A DNA stretch of 13,799 bases from Lachnospiraceae bacterium (lineage in GTDB: Bacteria; Bacillota; Clostridia; Lachnospirales; Lachnospiraceae). The stretch covers positions 1 to 13,799 of the forward strand of contig CAAFNG010000209.1 of assembly GCA_900764225.1 (NCBI GenBank), read 5' to 3'. Positions 1 through 6,063 of the stretch are shown here, piece by piece. Below the pieces are notes generated by a model, which worked only from the letters and a program-made list of their open reading frames with translations, had not been told where the DNA came from and did not search any database. The number at the start of each line of letters is the position of its first letter. Within the stretch, counting starts at the first letter, position 1. The position numbers and the translations under genes are program-made.

Positions 1-711
1 ATCAATACCACTGACAAAAATTGTATATACAGAACCATCATTTGTGTTCTGTGCTGCCTCGCTCTGTTGCGGTTCAATCGTTGTTTCAACTTTTTTTACC
101 GTTAATTCTTTGATTCTGGAAGAAATATCGGAATATCCATCCATTTCTTCAATGACACTCAGATATGCGCTGTTCAGTACAATAGCTCCTGCCTGTCCGT
201 TCAAAAGCCCGTCAACAAGATCTGTAAGACCTGCAAATTCCTGTACCTGAACGTTCTTACCAGTTTCGGAATCAACCTCCTGAATCGCCTTATCAGAATT
301 TTCCCGGTCAAGATCTGTAAGTACACCATATACATAATCTGCAGTATCAGATACGGCTTCCGCAGAATCATCTGCACGGACATAAATACCCGCTTCTGTT
401 ACCTCGGTATTCACACCGGAAATATCTGTCAATGTGGAATGCGTCTTATACACATACATACTGCCAAGAATAAATACAGCCGCAAATACTGCCGCAAAAA
501 TTACTCCCACAGCAAATCGAATCACATTATGTGTATTCCATACAAGCACTCCAACAATCAATACCAGAATCAGTATAATCAGACCAATTCCTGCCAGAAA
601 CTTTGTCGGAACCATGTTCATATTCATAAGCAGTACCGCAAACACAATTGCAGTGATCAGAACTACAAGTGTTACGATCAAACCTGGAATATGTTTTCCC
701 ATTTTTCTCAT
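1..711 (-). CDS. LCP (LytR-CpsA-Psr) family protein, N-terminal part, cut by the window edge
   Basis: Only the first 237 residues are present; the gene continues past base 1. Three membrane segments are visible at about residues 10-30, 37-58 and 65-88, followed by an extracellular region rich in Asp, Glu, Ser and Thr. The last visible residues (VYTIFVSGID, 228-237) match the typical opening of the catalytic LCP domain. Proteins of this family transfer undecaprenyl-linked glycans (capsule, teichoic acid-like polymers) onto peptidoglycan at the outer face of the membrane. The start at 711 has a GGAGG site at 719-723, 7 nt upstream. The gene follows a glycosylphosphotransferase and a CpsB phosphatase on the same strand, which fits capsule attachment. 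The catalytic Arg/Asp residues lie outside the window, so activity cannot be judged. The family call is good; the exact substrate is unknown. Confidence 0.85.
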   Translation of the reverse strand, partial: MRKMGKHIPGLIVTLVVLITAIVFAVLLMNMNMVPTKFLAGIGLIILILVLIVGVLVWNTHNVIRFAVGVIFAAVFAAVFILGSMYVYKTHSTLTDISGVNTEVTEAGIYVRADDSAEAVSDTADYVYGVLTDLDRENSDKAIQEVDSETGKNVQVQEFAGLTDLVDGLLNGQAGAIVLNSAYLSVIEEMDGYSDISSRIKELTVKKVETTIEPQQSEAAQNTNDGSVYTIFVSGID

Positions 712-748
712 ATGCAAACCTCCATCTTTTATCTCATATGTCTCAATC

Positions 749-777
749 ATTTTACGCTTTTTGGGGGATAAAAGCAA
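749..777 (-). promoter_or_regulatory. Possible internal promoter before the LCP gene
   Basis: Read on the minus strand, a -35-like TTGCTT (772-777) and a -10 TAAAAT (749-754) are separated by exactly 17 bp, inside the 71-nt gap between the glycosylphosphotransferase and the LCP gene. The -10 matches the consensus at 5 of 6 positions, the -35 at only 3 of 6. It would start transcription near 742, about 30 nt before the LCP start codon. A 6-bp hairpin (GCTTTT/AAAAGC) lies across the -35 and spacer but has no T-tract, so it is not a terminator. The promoter is inferred from sequence only. Confidence 0.35.
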
Positions 778-782
778 TAATT

Positions 783-2201
783 TTACTTCGCACCACTTCC
801 CATAAATACAACCATAACTGTTTTAAACAGTATTTCTACATCCAGTTTAAGGCACCACTCAGAAATATATTTTGTATCTAATTCCACTACTTCCTCAAAA
901 TCTGTGATATCGCTTCGTCCGCTTACCTGCCACATTCCTGTAAGTCCAGGTCTGATTGCAAGACGTTTGCGATGATGGAGTTCGTATTTTTCCCATTCAT
1001 CTACTGTCGGTGGCCTTGTCCCGACAAGACTCATATCACCTTTCAAAATATTCCAGAACTGCGGAAATTCATCCAATGATGTTTTTCTGATAAAATGTCC
1101 TACTCCTTTGATAATTCTCGGATCATCATCCATCTTGAACATCATTCCGTCTTTTACATTGTTCTGTTTCATAAGCTCTTTTTTTCGTTCTTCAGCATCC
1201 ATATACATAGATCTGAATTTATAGATCTTGAATGGACGTCCGTTCTTTCCCACCCGGACCTGTGAAAAAAATGCAGGTCCCGGAGATTTGATCTTGATAG
1301 CCGGAACCAGAAACAATGCTACTATTCCGGTAAACAGACACCCTACCAGACCACCGACTATATCCATTGTTCTTTTTATGAACATCTGCCGTGGTGTTAC
1401 AATTCGAATACTGCTGGAAAGAACCGTATAACCAGCCACTTCTTCCACAATCTGATTTTTACCAAGCGATTTCATTGTTGCAAGCTGCATATGAATAACC
1501 ACACCCATTGTAGAACAATCCTTAATGATCTGCTCCGGTATGGTAATTTCTTTCGGCACTGCAAAAAATACTTCATCTACCCAGTTTTTGTGTATATAGG
1601 AAATAATGTCTTCAGAACCTGCTACTACCGGTATTCCCTCGATGGTTTTACCCTTTTTATCACAATCCATCAGAACAATTCCGGCCAGATGATATGTTCC
1701 GTAATTATTTTTACGAATAGTCTCTACGATATTTTTTGCATTGCTGCTGACTGTCACAATCAGCATAGAGCGTTTTTCGCCTTCTTCATACCTGCGGTTT
1801 TTCAAAAATTTTTTCAGCATCTGTCTGCTGCAATAACTGAATCCTATATAAAATACATAGCTAACCAGCAGAATCATTCTGGAATAATCGCTTCCAACCC
1901 TCATCAGAAACATATATACCAAAACTAGAAGACATACCAGAGTACATTGTTCAAAAGTTTTTTTCAGTTCTTCAAGCATATTTCTTCGCAATACACCACT
2001 GAAGCTTTCATTGAAAAACGTACACACCAGCTGTATAAAAATCATTACTACTGCTACATTTCTATAGAGCTCTGTCTCATATGGATGTCCCACTCCGTTT
2101 TTAATCCAGTATGCTAATATGAATGCCAGCTGAAGACATAGCATATCGCAAATGGTAAAATCCGCGTGTTTCACCCAGCTACTGTTTTCTTTCTGATACA
2201 T
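783..2201 (-). CDS. Polyprenyl glycosylphosphotransferase (sugar-1-phosphate transferase starting exopolysaccharide/capsule synthesis)
   Basis: A 472-residue membrane protein of the WbaP/CpsE type. It should transfer a sugar-1-phosphate from a UDP-sugar to undecaprenyl phosphate, the first membrane step in making a capsule or exopolysaccharide repeat unit. Four N-terminal membrane segments lie at about residues 16-34, 48-64, 86-102 and 107-125. A soluble Rossmann-like region follows (about 140-265), then a membrane or re-entrant helix (282-302) and the C-terminal bacterial sugar transferase domain (about 303-472). Visible hallmarks are KFRSM (328-332), DDDPR (358-362), the Asp-Glu pair D377/E378 that corresponds to the catalytic dyad of PglC-type enzymes, GTRPP (394-398) and PGLTGMWQVSGR (418-429). 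The start at 2201 has an AGGAAGG site at a rather long spacing of about 13 nt. Which sugar is transferred cannot be told from sequence. Confidence 0.93.
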   Translation of the reverse strand: MYQKENSSWVKHADFTICDMLCLQLAFILAYWIKNGVGHPYETELYRNVAVVMIFIQLVCTFFNESFSGVLRRNMLEELKKTFEQCTLVCLLVLVYMFLMRVGSDYSRMILLVSYVFYIGFSYCSRQMLKKFLKNRRYEEGEKRSMLIVTVSSNAKNIVETIRKNNYGTYHLAGIVLMDCDKKGKTIEGIPVVAGSEDIISYIHKNWVDEVFFAVPKEITIPEQIIKDCSTMGVVIHMQLATMKSLGKNQIVEEVAGYTVLSSSIRIVTPRQMFIKRTMDIVGGLVGCLFTGIVALFLVPAIKIKSPGPAFFSQVRVGKNGRPFKIYKFRSMYMDAEERKKELMKQNNVKDGMMFKMDDDPRIIKGVGHFIRKTSLDEFPQFWNILKGDMSLVGTRPPTVDEWEKYELHHRKRLAIRPGLTGMWQVSGRSDITDFEEVVELDTKYISEWCLKLDVEILFKTVMVVFMGSGAK

Positions 2202-2294
2202 GTTTTTTTCTGCACCTTCCTACACTTACTGTTTTTTTCGGGCTTCCAGGCGATTCTTCAAACATCCCTTTGCGGAAAATGCCCGTTTTTTACG

Positions 2295-3011
2295 TCATCC
2301 TGTAATTTTTCGAGGATTCCCGATAAATATCTTCTTTACATATTCACTTCCCATAGTTTTTTCCATTTTTGCAACACACCTGCCAATTTCCGGAATTCGT
2401 TCATTTTTTCTATGACCATCAGATCCTACAAAATCCAGGATTCCCTGTTTCATAACTTTTTTCGCAAATGTTCTGGCTCCGAATCCCTCCTGCCCACTGA
2501 TTGTGTCTGCATTGATCTGGATATATGCTCCCATTTGTTTCAGCTCCATCAAAAAACCGATATCATTCCGTGTCGCCTTATAGCGCTCCACATGAGCTAT
2601 AATTGGGATATAGCCATTCATCAGAAGATTTCTGATTCTTTCTTCTATATAGCTTTTCTCATCTTCATTACTGAATTCCACCAGTACATATCTGGAGCCG
2701 GCCAATGTAAGCCGTCGCCCCTTTTTAAGGCATTCTACCATATCCATGCTGGAATGAAGCTCACATCCCAGATAAAGCCGCATGCCTTCTTCACCTATGT
2801 TCATAGCTGCTCTTCGCAGTTGCATAAACTGTCGTGTCACAATATTCAGATGTGGCTCAAACATATCATATCGGAAATGTGGTGTCAGTATCACATTTCG
2901 GACGCCTTCCCTGTATTCCTTATTCAGCATCCACAGGGATTCCTCCATATTTCGTGCACCATCATCTACCCCGGGAAGAATATGACAATGAATATCATAA
3001 AGTCCCTTCAT
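2295..3011 (-). CDS. cpsB: CpsB/CapC-family tyrosine-protein phosphatase (PHP superfamily)
   Basis: A 238-residue cytoplasmic metal-dependent phosphatase of the PHP fold. Family members such as CpsB and YwqE dephosphorylate the tyrosine-rich tail of a BY-kinase and so tune capsule polymerisation and export. Metal-binding motifs are clear: DIHCHILPGVDDGA (6-19), TPH (43-45), the Glu of GCELH (82-86), AHVERY (139-144) and SDGH (197-200). It is the first gene of the capsule module, with its own promoter upstream (3138-3166) and a leader of about 120 nt. The ribosome binding site (AGCAGG) is weak. Unusually, no BY-kinase or Wzz-like gene sits beside it in this window. Its TGA stop is followed by an in-frame open tail of 22 sense codons, ending at TAA 2226-2228 just before the next gene, so the C-terminus may have been shortened by a point mutation. 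Confidence 0.92.
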   Translation of the reverse strand: MKGLYDIHCHILPGVDDGARNMEESLWMLNKEYREGVRNVILTPHFRYDMFEPHLNIVTRQFMQLRRAAMNIGEEGMRLYLGCELHSSMDMVECLKKGRRLTLAGSRYVLVEFSNEDEKSYIEERIRNLLMNGYIPIIAHVERYKATRNDIGFLMELKQMGAYIQINADTISGQEGFGARTFAKKVMKQGILDFVGSDGHRKNERIPEIGRCVAKMEKTMGSEYVKKIFIGNPRKITG

Positions 3012-3137
3012 AAAAATAACCTGCTCTTTTCTCTTTTCTTATCTGTTTACCTGCTACTTTCATCATATTTTTTTAATTCATCTTAATGTCCATAATCAGA
3101 CTACCGACCATCTTTCATCCGGACATGTTTACTTGTT

Positions 3138-3166
3138 ATTATACAATCCCCCTTCTCTTTCTGCAA
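3138..3166 (-). promoter_or_regulatory. Promoter of the capsule module
   Basis: On the minus strand a perfect -10 TATAAT (3138-3143) stands 17 bp from a -35 TTGCAG (3161-3166), which matches the consensus at 3 of 6 positions. AT-rich DNA upstream of the -35 could act as an UP element. Transcription would start near 3131, leaving a leader of about 120 nt before the phosphatase start codon. This is the best promoter match in the window. It has not been shown experimentally. Confidence 0.65.
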
Positions 3167-3182
3167 GTTCTTTATAGAACTT
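3165..3182. promoter_or_regulatory. Palindrome at the -35 of the capsule promoter, possible operator
   Basis: AAGTTCT-TTAT-AGAACTT is a perfect inverted repeat with 7-bp arms and a 4-bp centre. Its left arm overlaps the last two bases of the -35 element (3161-3166), so a bound regulator could compete with RNA polymerase or touch it. No T-tract follows on either strand, so a terminator role is unlikely. The regulator is unknown. Confidence 0.35.
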
Positions 3183-3269
3183 AAAATGCATTAAATATGT
3201 ATATTTTCCGTATTTTTTACCATTTTCCCCTCACCTGGCAGAAACAGGATGGATTATTCCTCCTTCCTG

Positions 3270-3278
3270 TGTTAAAAT
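3270..3278 (+). promoter_or_regulatory. Extended -10 promoter for the homocysteine methyltransferase
   Basis: TGTTAAAAT (TG, one base, then TAAAAT) is an extended -10 element. A -35 at 17-bp spacing would be TGGATT (3250-3255), a weak match as expected for extended -10 promoters. Transcription would start near 3285, about 79 nt before the preferred ATG at 3364. An imperfect inverted repeat (ACAGGA 3244-3249 / TCCTGT 3265-3270) overlaps the -35 area. Confidence 0.4.
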
Positions 3279-3348
3279 AAACCCACGGCAATGAGTGCAG
3301 CGGTTACAGGAGGAGCCAGATTTTATGCCAACCGTGATTGGCTGCCAT

Positions 3349-3355
3349 AAGGAGG
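3349..3355 (+). promoter_or_regulatory. Ribosome binding site deciding the methyltransferase start
   Basis: AAGGAGG lies 8 nt before ATG 3364, a near-perfect site. A second site, AGGAGG (3308-3313), lies 11 nt before an in-frame ATG at 3325 that would add 13 residues. The downstream pair has better spacing and gives the N-terminus expected for the family. Confidence 0.75.
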
Positions 3356-3363
3356 ATATAAAC

Positions 3364-4242
3364 ATGACGAAACAGGAATTTCATGAACTGACACAGAATG
3401 GTGTCCTGCTGCTGGATGGTGCAACAGGTTCCAATCTGATGAAGGCAGGCATGCCACGAGGTGTCTGCACAGAGAGCTGGGTAATTGAACATAAGGATGT
3501 GATCCAGTCTCTCCAGAAGGCTTACATCGAGGCCGGAAGCCATATTATCTATGCTCCAACCTTCGGCGGAAACCGTATTAATCTGACCATGCATGGTCTG
3601 GACGGACAGATTGAAGAGATCAACCATACCCTGGCCGGTTATTCCAGGGAGATCGCACCGGCAGGTGTTTATGTTGCAGGTGATATCACCACTACCGGTA
3701 AGATGATGGCACCGGCAGGGGATATGACTTATGAGAAAGCATTTGAGACATATCAGGAACAGATTGGTTATCTCCGCGATGCAGGCGTTGATCTGATCGT
3801 TGCTGAAACTATGATCAACATTGAAGAAACACTGGCTGCTGTAGACGCGTGCCAGAGCGTCTGCGACCTTCCGATCATCTGCACCGTAACTGTGGAAGCT
3901 GATGGAAGTATCTTCAGCGGCGGTAATGCGATAGAGGCTGCCATGTCTCTGGAAGCTGCCGGTGCTGACGCGGTAGGTATCAACTGCTCTGTGGGACCGG
4001 ATCAGCTGGTATCTGTTGTTCGCAATATTAAAGAGAACGTTTCCATTCCGGTCATCGCCAAACCGAATGCCGGTATGCCACAAATCGATGACAATGGAAA
4101 TGCTGTATACAACATGACACCTGCTGATTTCGCAGGCTATATGAAGGTTCTGGTGGACAACGGTGCTTCTGTGATCGGTGGTTGCTGCGGTACGACGCCG
4201 GAATTTATCGCTGAGACTGCACAGGTACTTGGACTGCACTAA
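3364..4242 (+). CDS. Zinc-dependent homocysteine S-methyltransferase, MetH N-terminal-type domain as a standalone protein
   Basis: A 292-residue cytoplasmic TIM-barrel protein of the homocysteine S-methyltransferase (pfam S-methyl_trans) family, which methylates homocysteine to methionine. Visible motifs are LDGATGSN (17-24), AETM (147-150), GINCS with C208, KPNAG (233-237) and GGCCGT with C274/C275. These three cysteines correspond to the zinc ligands that activate the homocysteine thiol. Length and cysteine spacing match the first module of cobalamin-dependent MetH better than BhmT. The pterin-binding, B12-binding and reactivation modules of MetH are absent from the gene and from this window. 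It could work with B12/folate modules made elsewhere, or use S-methylmethionine or another methyl donor directly. The start at 3364 is chosen for its AAGGAGG at 8-nt spacing; ATG 3325 and GTG 3295 are in frame alternatives. It is monocistronic and converges on the enzyme I gene. Confidence 0.88.
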   Translation: MTKQEFHELTQNGVLLLDGATGSNLMKAGMPRGVCTESWVIEHKDVIQSLQKAYIEAGSHIIYAPTFGGNRINLTMHGLDGQIEEINHTLAGYSREIAPAGVYVAGDITTTGKMMAPAGDMTYEKAFETYQEQIGYLRDAGVDLIVAETMINIEETLAAVDACQSVCDLPIICTVTVEADGSIFSGGNAIEAAMSLEAAGADAVGINCSVGPDQLVSVVRNIKENVSIPVIAKPNAGMPQIDDNGNAVYNMTPADFAGYMKVLVDNGASVIGGCCGTTPEFIAETAQVLGLH

Positions 4243-4313
4243 GTTATCTGAGACTATCCGGCGCAGGGATTCATATTTCGAAACCTGACTCAGCTTCATA
4301 ATTTATTCAATAA

Positions 4314-4376
4314 AAAATCCCGGGAATTCTATCTCTCCTGTCAAATGCAGACAGGAAACAAAGTTCCCGGGATTTT
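4314..4376. terminator. Nested-hairpin bidirectional terminator between convergent genes
   Basis: An outer 13-bp perfect stem (AAAATCCCGGGAA 4314-4326 with TTCCCGGGATTTT 4364-4376) encloses an inner 7-bp stem (TCCTGTC 4336-4342 with GACAGGA 4350-4356) and a 7-nt loop. The plus strand continues with TTTT, and the minus strand reads out into a run of six T. It should therefore stop transcripts from both the methyltransferase (ends 4242) and the enzyme I operon (ends 4382). Confidence 0.88.
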
Positions 4377-4381
4377 CTGAT

Positions 4382-6034
4382 TTATTCTGTTTTATTCTGT
4401 TCTGTCGGCCGGTTGGCTTCATCTGCATACGCTGCGCGGATGGCTTTTCGGATTGGAAGCACACAGGCCGGTACAACGGAAAGTCCGTCCACTCCCATCT
4501 GGATAAATTTCTCTGTCAGATTGGAGTCTGCTGCCAGCTCTCCACATATGTACACATTACAGCCGGATCTATGTCCTGCCTCTGTCACCATGCGGATCAT
4601 TTTTACAAGGGCAGGATGATGATCATTATATTTATTCTTCAGAAGAAGGTTCTGTCTGTCCATAGCCAGTGTATACTGTGTCAGATCATTGGTTCCAAGG
4701 CTCAGAAAATCCACCCGTTTTCCAAGCTCCTCGCTGATCATTACAGCTGCCGGTGTCTCGATCATAATTCCTGTACGGATATTTTTGTACGGGATATTTT
4801 TTTCATTGAGACCTTTTTTTACTTCCCGGATCAGCTCCTCGATCTCGTCCAGCTCCTCCTCGGAGGTGATCATCGGATACATCAGGCTTAAGTTACCATA
4901 TGCACTTGCACGGTAAATGGCACGAAGCTGAGCCTTGAACATTTTTTTGCGGTCAATGCAGAGGCGGATTCCCCGGTTTCCCATCATCGGGTTCGTCTCA
5001 TCCGGAATCGCCATATAATCAGCCTGACGGTCTGCCCCAAGGTCCACGGTACGGATCACGGCCGGGTGGCCTTCCATATCCTCCGCAACTTTCTTATATG
5101 CGCGGAAAAGCTCATTTTCTCTTGGATAATTCTCTCTTCCAAGATACTGGAATTCGCTTCGGAGAAGTCCGATGCCTGTTGCCCCATAATAGAGCACTGT
5201 GTTCAGATCATCCAGATTTCCGATGTTTGCCAGGAGCTTGATCTTTCTGCCATCGGCTGTGACATCCTCCTGATTCCGAAGCCTGAGCAGTTCTTCTCTC
5301 TCCTCCGTGTCTGCCTGATGCCGGATCCTGTATTCTTTCAGAAGCTCCGGTTCCGGATCAATATAAAGTGTTCCTGTATAACCGTCCACAATGGCCAGAT
5401 GTCCATCCCACTCCTTCTGGATCTCTACCTCTACCAGTGTAGGGATTGCCATGGATTTCGCCATAATCGAAACATGAGAAATAATGGATCCCTGATGCAT
5501 AGCAACTGCCAGAAGTCTGGATTTATTCATCTCCAGAAGCTCATTTGGTGAAAGCTGCTCTGCTGCCAGGATCACCGGCTCGTCTCCCAGATTGATGCGG
5601 GCATGGGAACCACCCATGGCACCGATCAGCAGCTCGGAGATCTCGCGGATGTTTTCGATCTGTTCCTTCACCGCCTCATCTTCCAGGTTTCGGAACACAT
5701 TGGCAAGCTCATCTCTTGTGGTCTGGACCGCATACGCTGCACTGACCTTTTCTGTCGTGATCATGCTCTCCACGGCCCGCTGAAAGCTTCCTCCGCTTAA
5801 AAGCCGGATCTGGCGTTTCAGCGTCAGCTCCTGTTCCTTCGGAAGAGGACAACCGTTTTTGTACATATGCTGGATCTGTTCCCTAACAGCTGTTCTCGCC
5901 TTATCCAGTCGATCGAGCTCTTTTTTTACATTGTCTACCATGGACTGGCGGATCTGATATTCACCTCTGTGATAATACAGTATCTTTCCGATAGCTATGC
6001 CGGCAAAGGCGGATACACCCTTGTAAATTTCCAT
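4382..6034 (-). CDS. ptsI: PTS enzyme I family protein (phosphoenolpyruvate-protein phosphotransferase), atypical phosphohistidine loop
   Basis: A 550-residue cytoplasmic protein; canonical enzyme I is about 570-575. The order is an N-terminal PEP-utiliser/HPr-binding domain (about 3-125), the swivelling phosphohistidine domain (about 150-225) and the PEP-binding TIM barrel (about 255-535). The expected phosphohistidine is H187 in GSIISHVSIMAK (182-193), which departs from the usual GGxTSHxxIMAR. Barrel motifs are near normal: LRSEF (291-295), RTVDLGAD (328-335), GNRGIRL (352-358), ETPAA (426-430), LGTNDLTQYTLAMDR (446-460) and CGELAAD (497-503), with C497 matching the catalytic acid Cys502 of E. 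coli EI. It starts 29 nt after the PotD-like gene, with AAGGGGG before the ATG, and ends the pot run at a terminator. No HPr or enzyme II is nearby. It is probably a second, regulatory or specialised enzyme I, though it could be the only copy in the genome. Confidence 0.88.
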   Translation of the reverse strand: MEIYKGVSAFAGIAIGKILYYHRGEYQIRQSMVDNVKKELDRLDKARTAVREQIQHMYKNGCPLPKEQELTLKRQIRLLSGGSFQRAVESMITTEKVSAAYAVQTTRDELANVFRNLEDEAVKEQIENIREISELLIGAMGGSHARINLGDEPVILAAEQLSPNELLEMNKSRLLAVAMHQGSIISHVSIMAKSMAIPTLVEVEIQKEWDGHLAIVDGYTGTLYIDPEPELLKEYRIRHQADTEEREELLRLRNQEDVTADGRKIKLLANIGNLDDLNTVLYYGATGIGLLRSEFQYLGRENYPRENELFRAYKKVAEDMEGHPAVIRTVDLGADRQADYMAIPDETNPMMGNRGIRLCIDRKKMFKAQLRAIYRASAYGNLSLMYPMITSEEELDEIEELIREVKKGLNEKNIPYKNIRTGIMIETPAAVMISEELGKRVDFLSLGTNDLTQYTLAMDRQNLLLKNKYNDHHPALVKMIRMVTEAGHRSGCNVYICGELAADSNLTEKFIQMGVDGLSVVPACVLPIRKAIRAAYADEANRPTEQNKTE

Positions 6035-6063
6035 CCTAAAACCCCCTTACTGCCGCGTCTGCT

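Larger units (their letters stand above)
3012..3363. other. Divergent intergenic region between the capsule module and the methyltransferase
   Basis: This AT-rich gap of about 350 nt holds, from left to right, the leader of the capsule module, its minus-strand promoter (3138-3166), a palindrome (3165-3182), an AT-rich stretch (about 3183-3230), a plus-strand extended -10 (3270-3278) and the leader of the methyltransferase with two Shine-Dalgarno/ATG pairs. I see no recognisable riboswitch, T-box or RNA gene here. The plus-strand leader after the inferred transcription start is only about 80 nt, too short for a cobalamin or typical SAM riboswitch. Confidence 0.6.

Noticed and set aside
758..778. 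The GCTTTT/AAAAGC hairpin between the glycosylphosphotransferase and LCP genes as a terminator
   Set aside because: The stem is weak and AT-rich, with no following T-tract on the minus strand, and it sits within a promoter-like spacing.
2166..3086. A 306-codon open frame on the plus strand across the phosphatase gene
   Set aside because: The product is rich in Phe, Ser, His and Cys with no motif, while the opposite strand encodes a textbook CpsB phosphatase. It is an antisense shadow.
3183..3364. A possible SAM or cobalamin riboswitch before the methyltransferase
   Set aside because: The leader after the likely transcription start is only about 80 nt. It has no conserved riboswitch core and no terminator hairpin with a T-run.
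3304..4299. A 331-codon open frame on the minus strand opposite the methyltransferase
   Set aside because: It is longer than the real gene, but its translation has no recognisable domain and is rich in His, Cys and Ser as expected for antisense reading. The plus-strand frame carries all homocysteine methyltransferase motifs and good ribosome sites.
4382..4412. Repeated TTTATTCTG-like units at the end of the enzyme I gene
   Set aside because: They encode the low-complexity C-terminal tail (TEQNKTE) and are short. There is no sign of a mobile element or attachment site.
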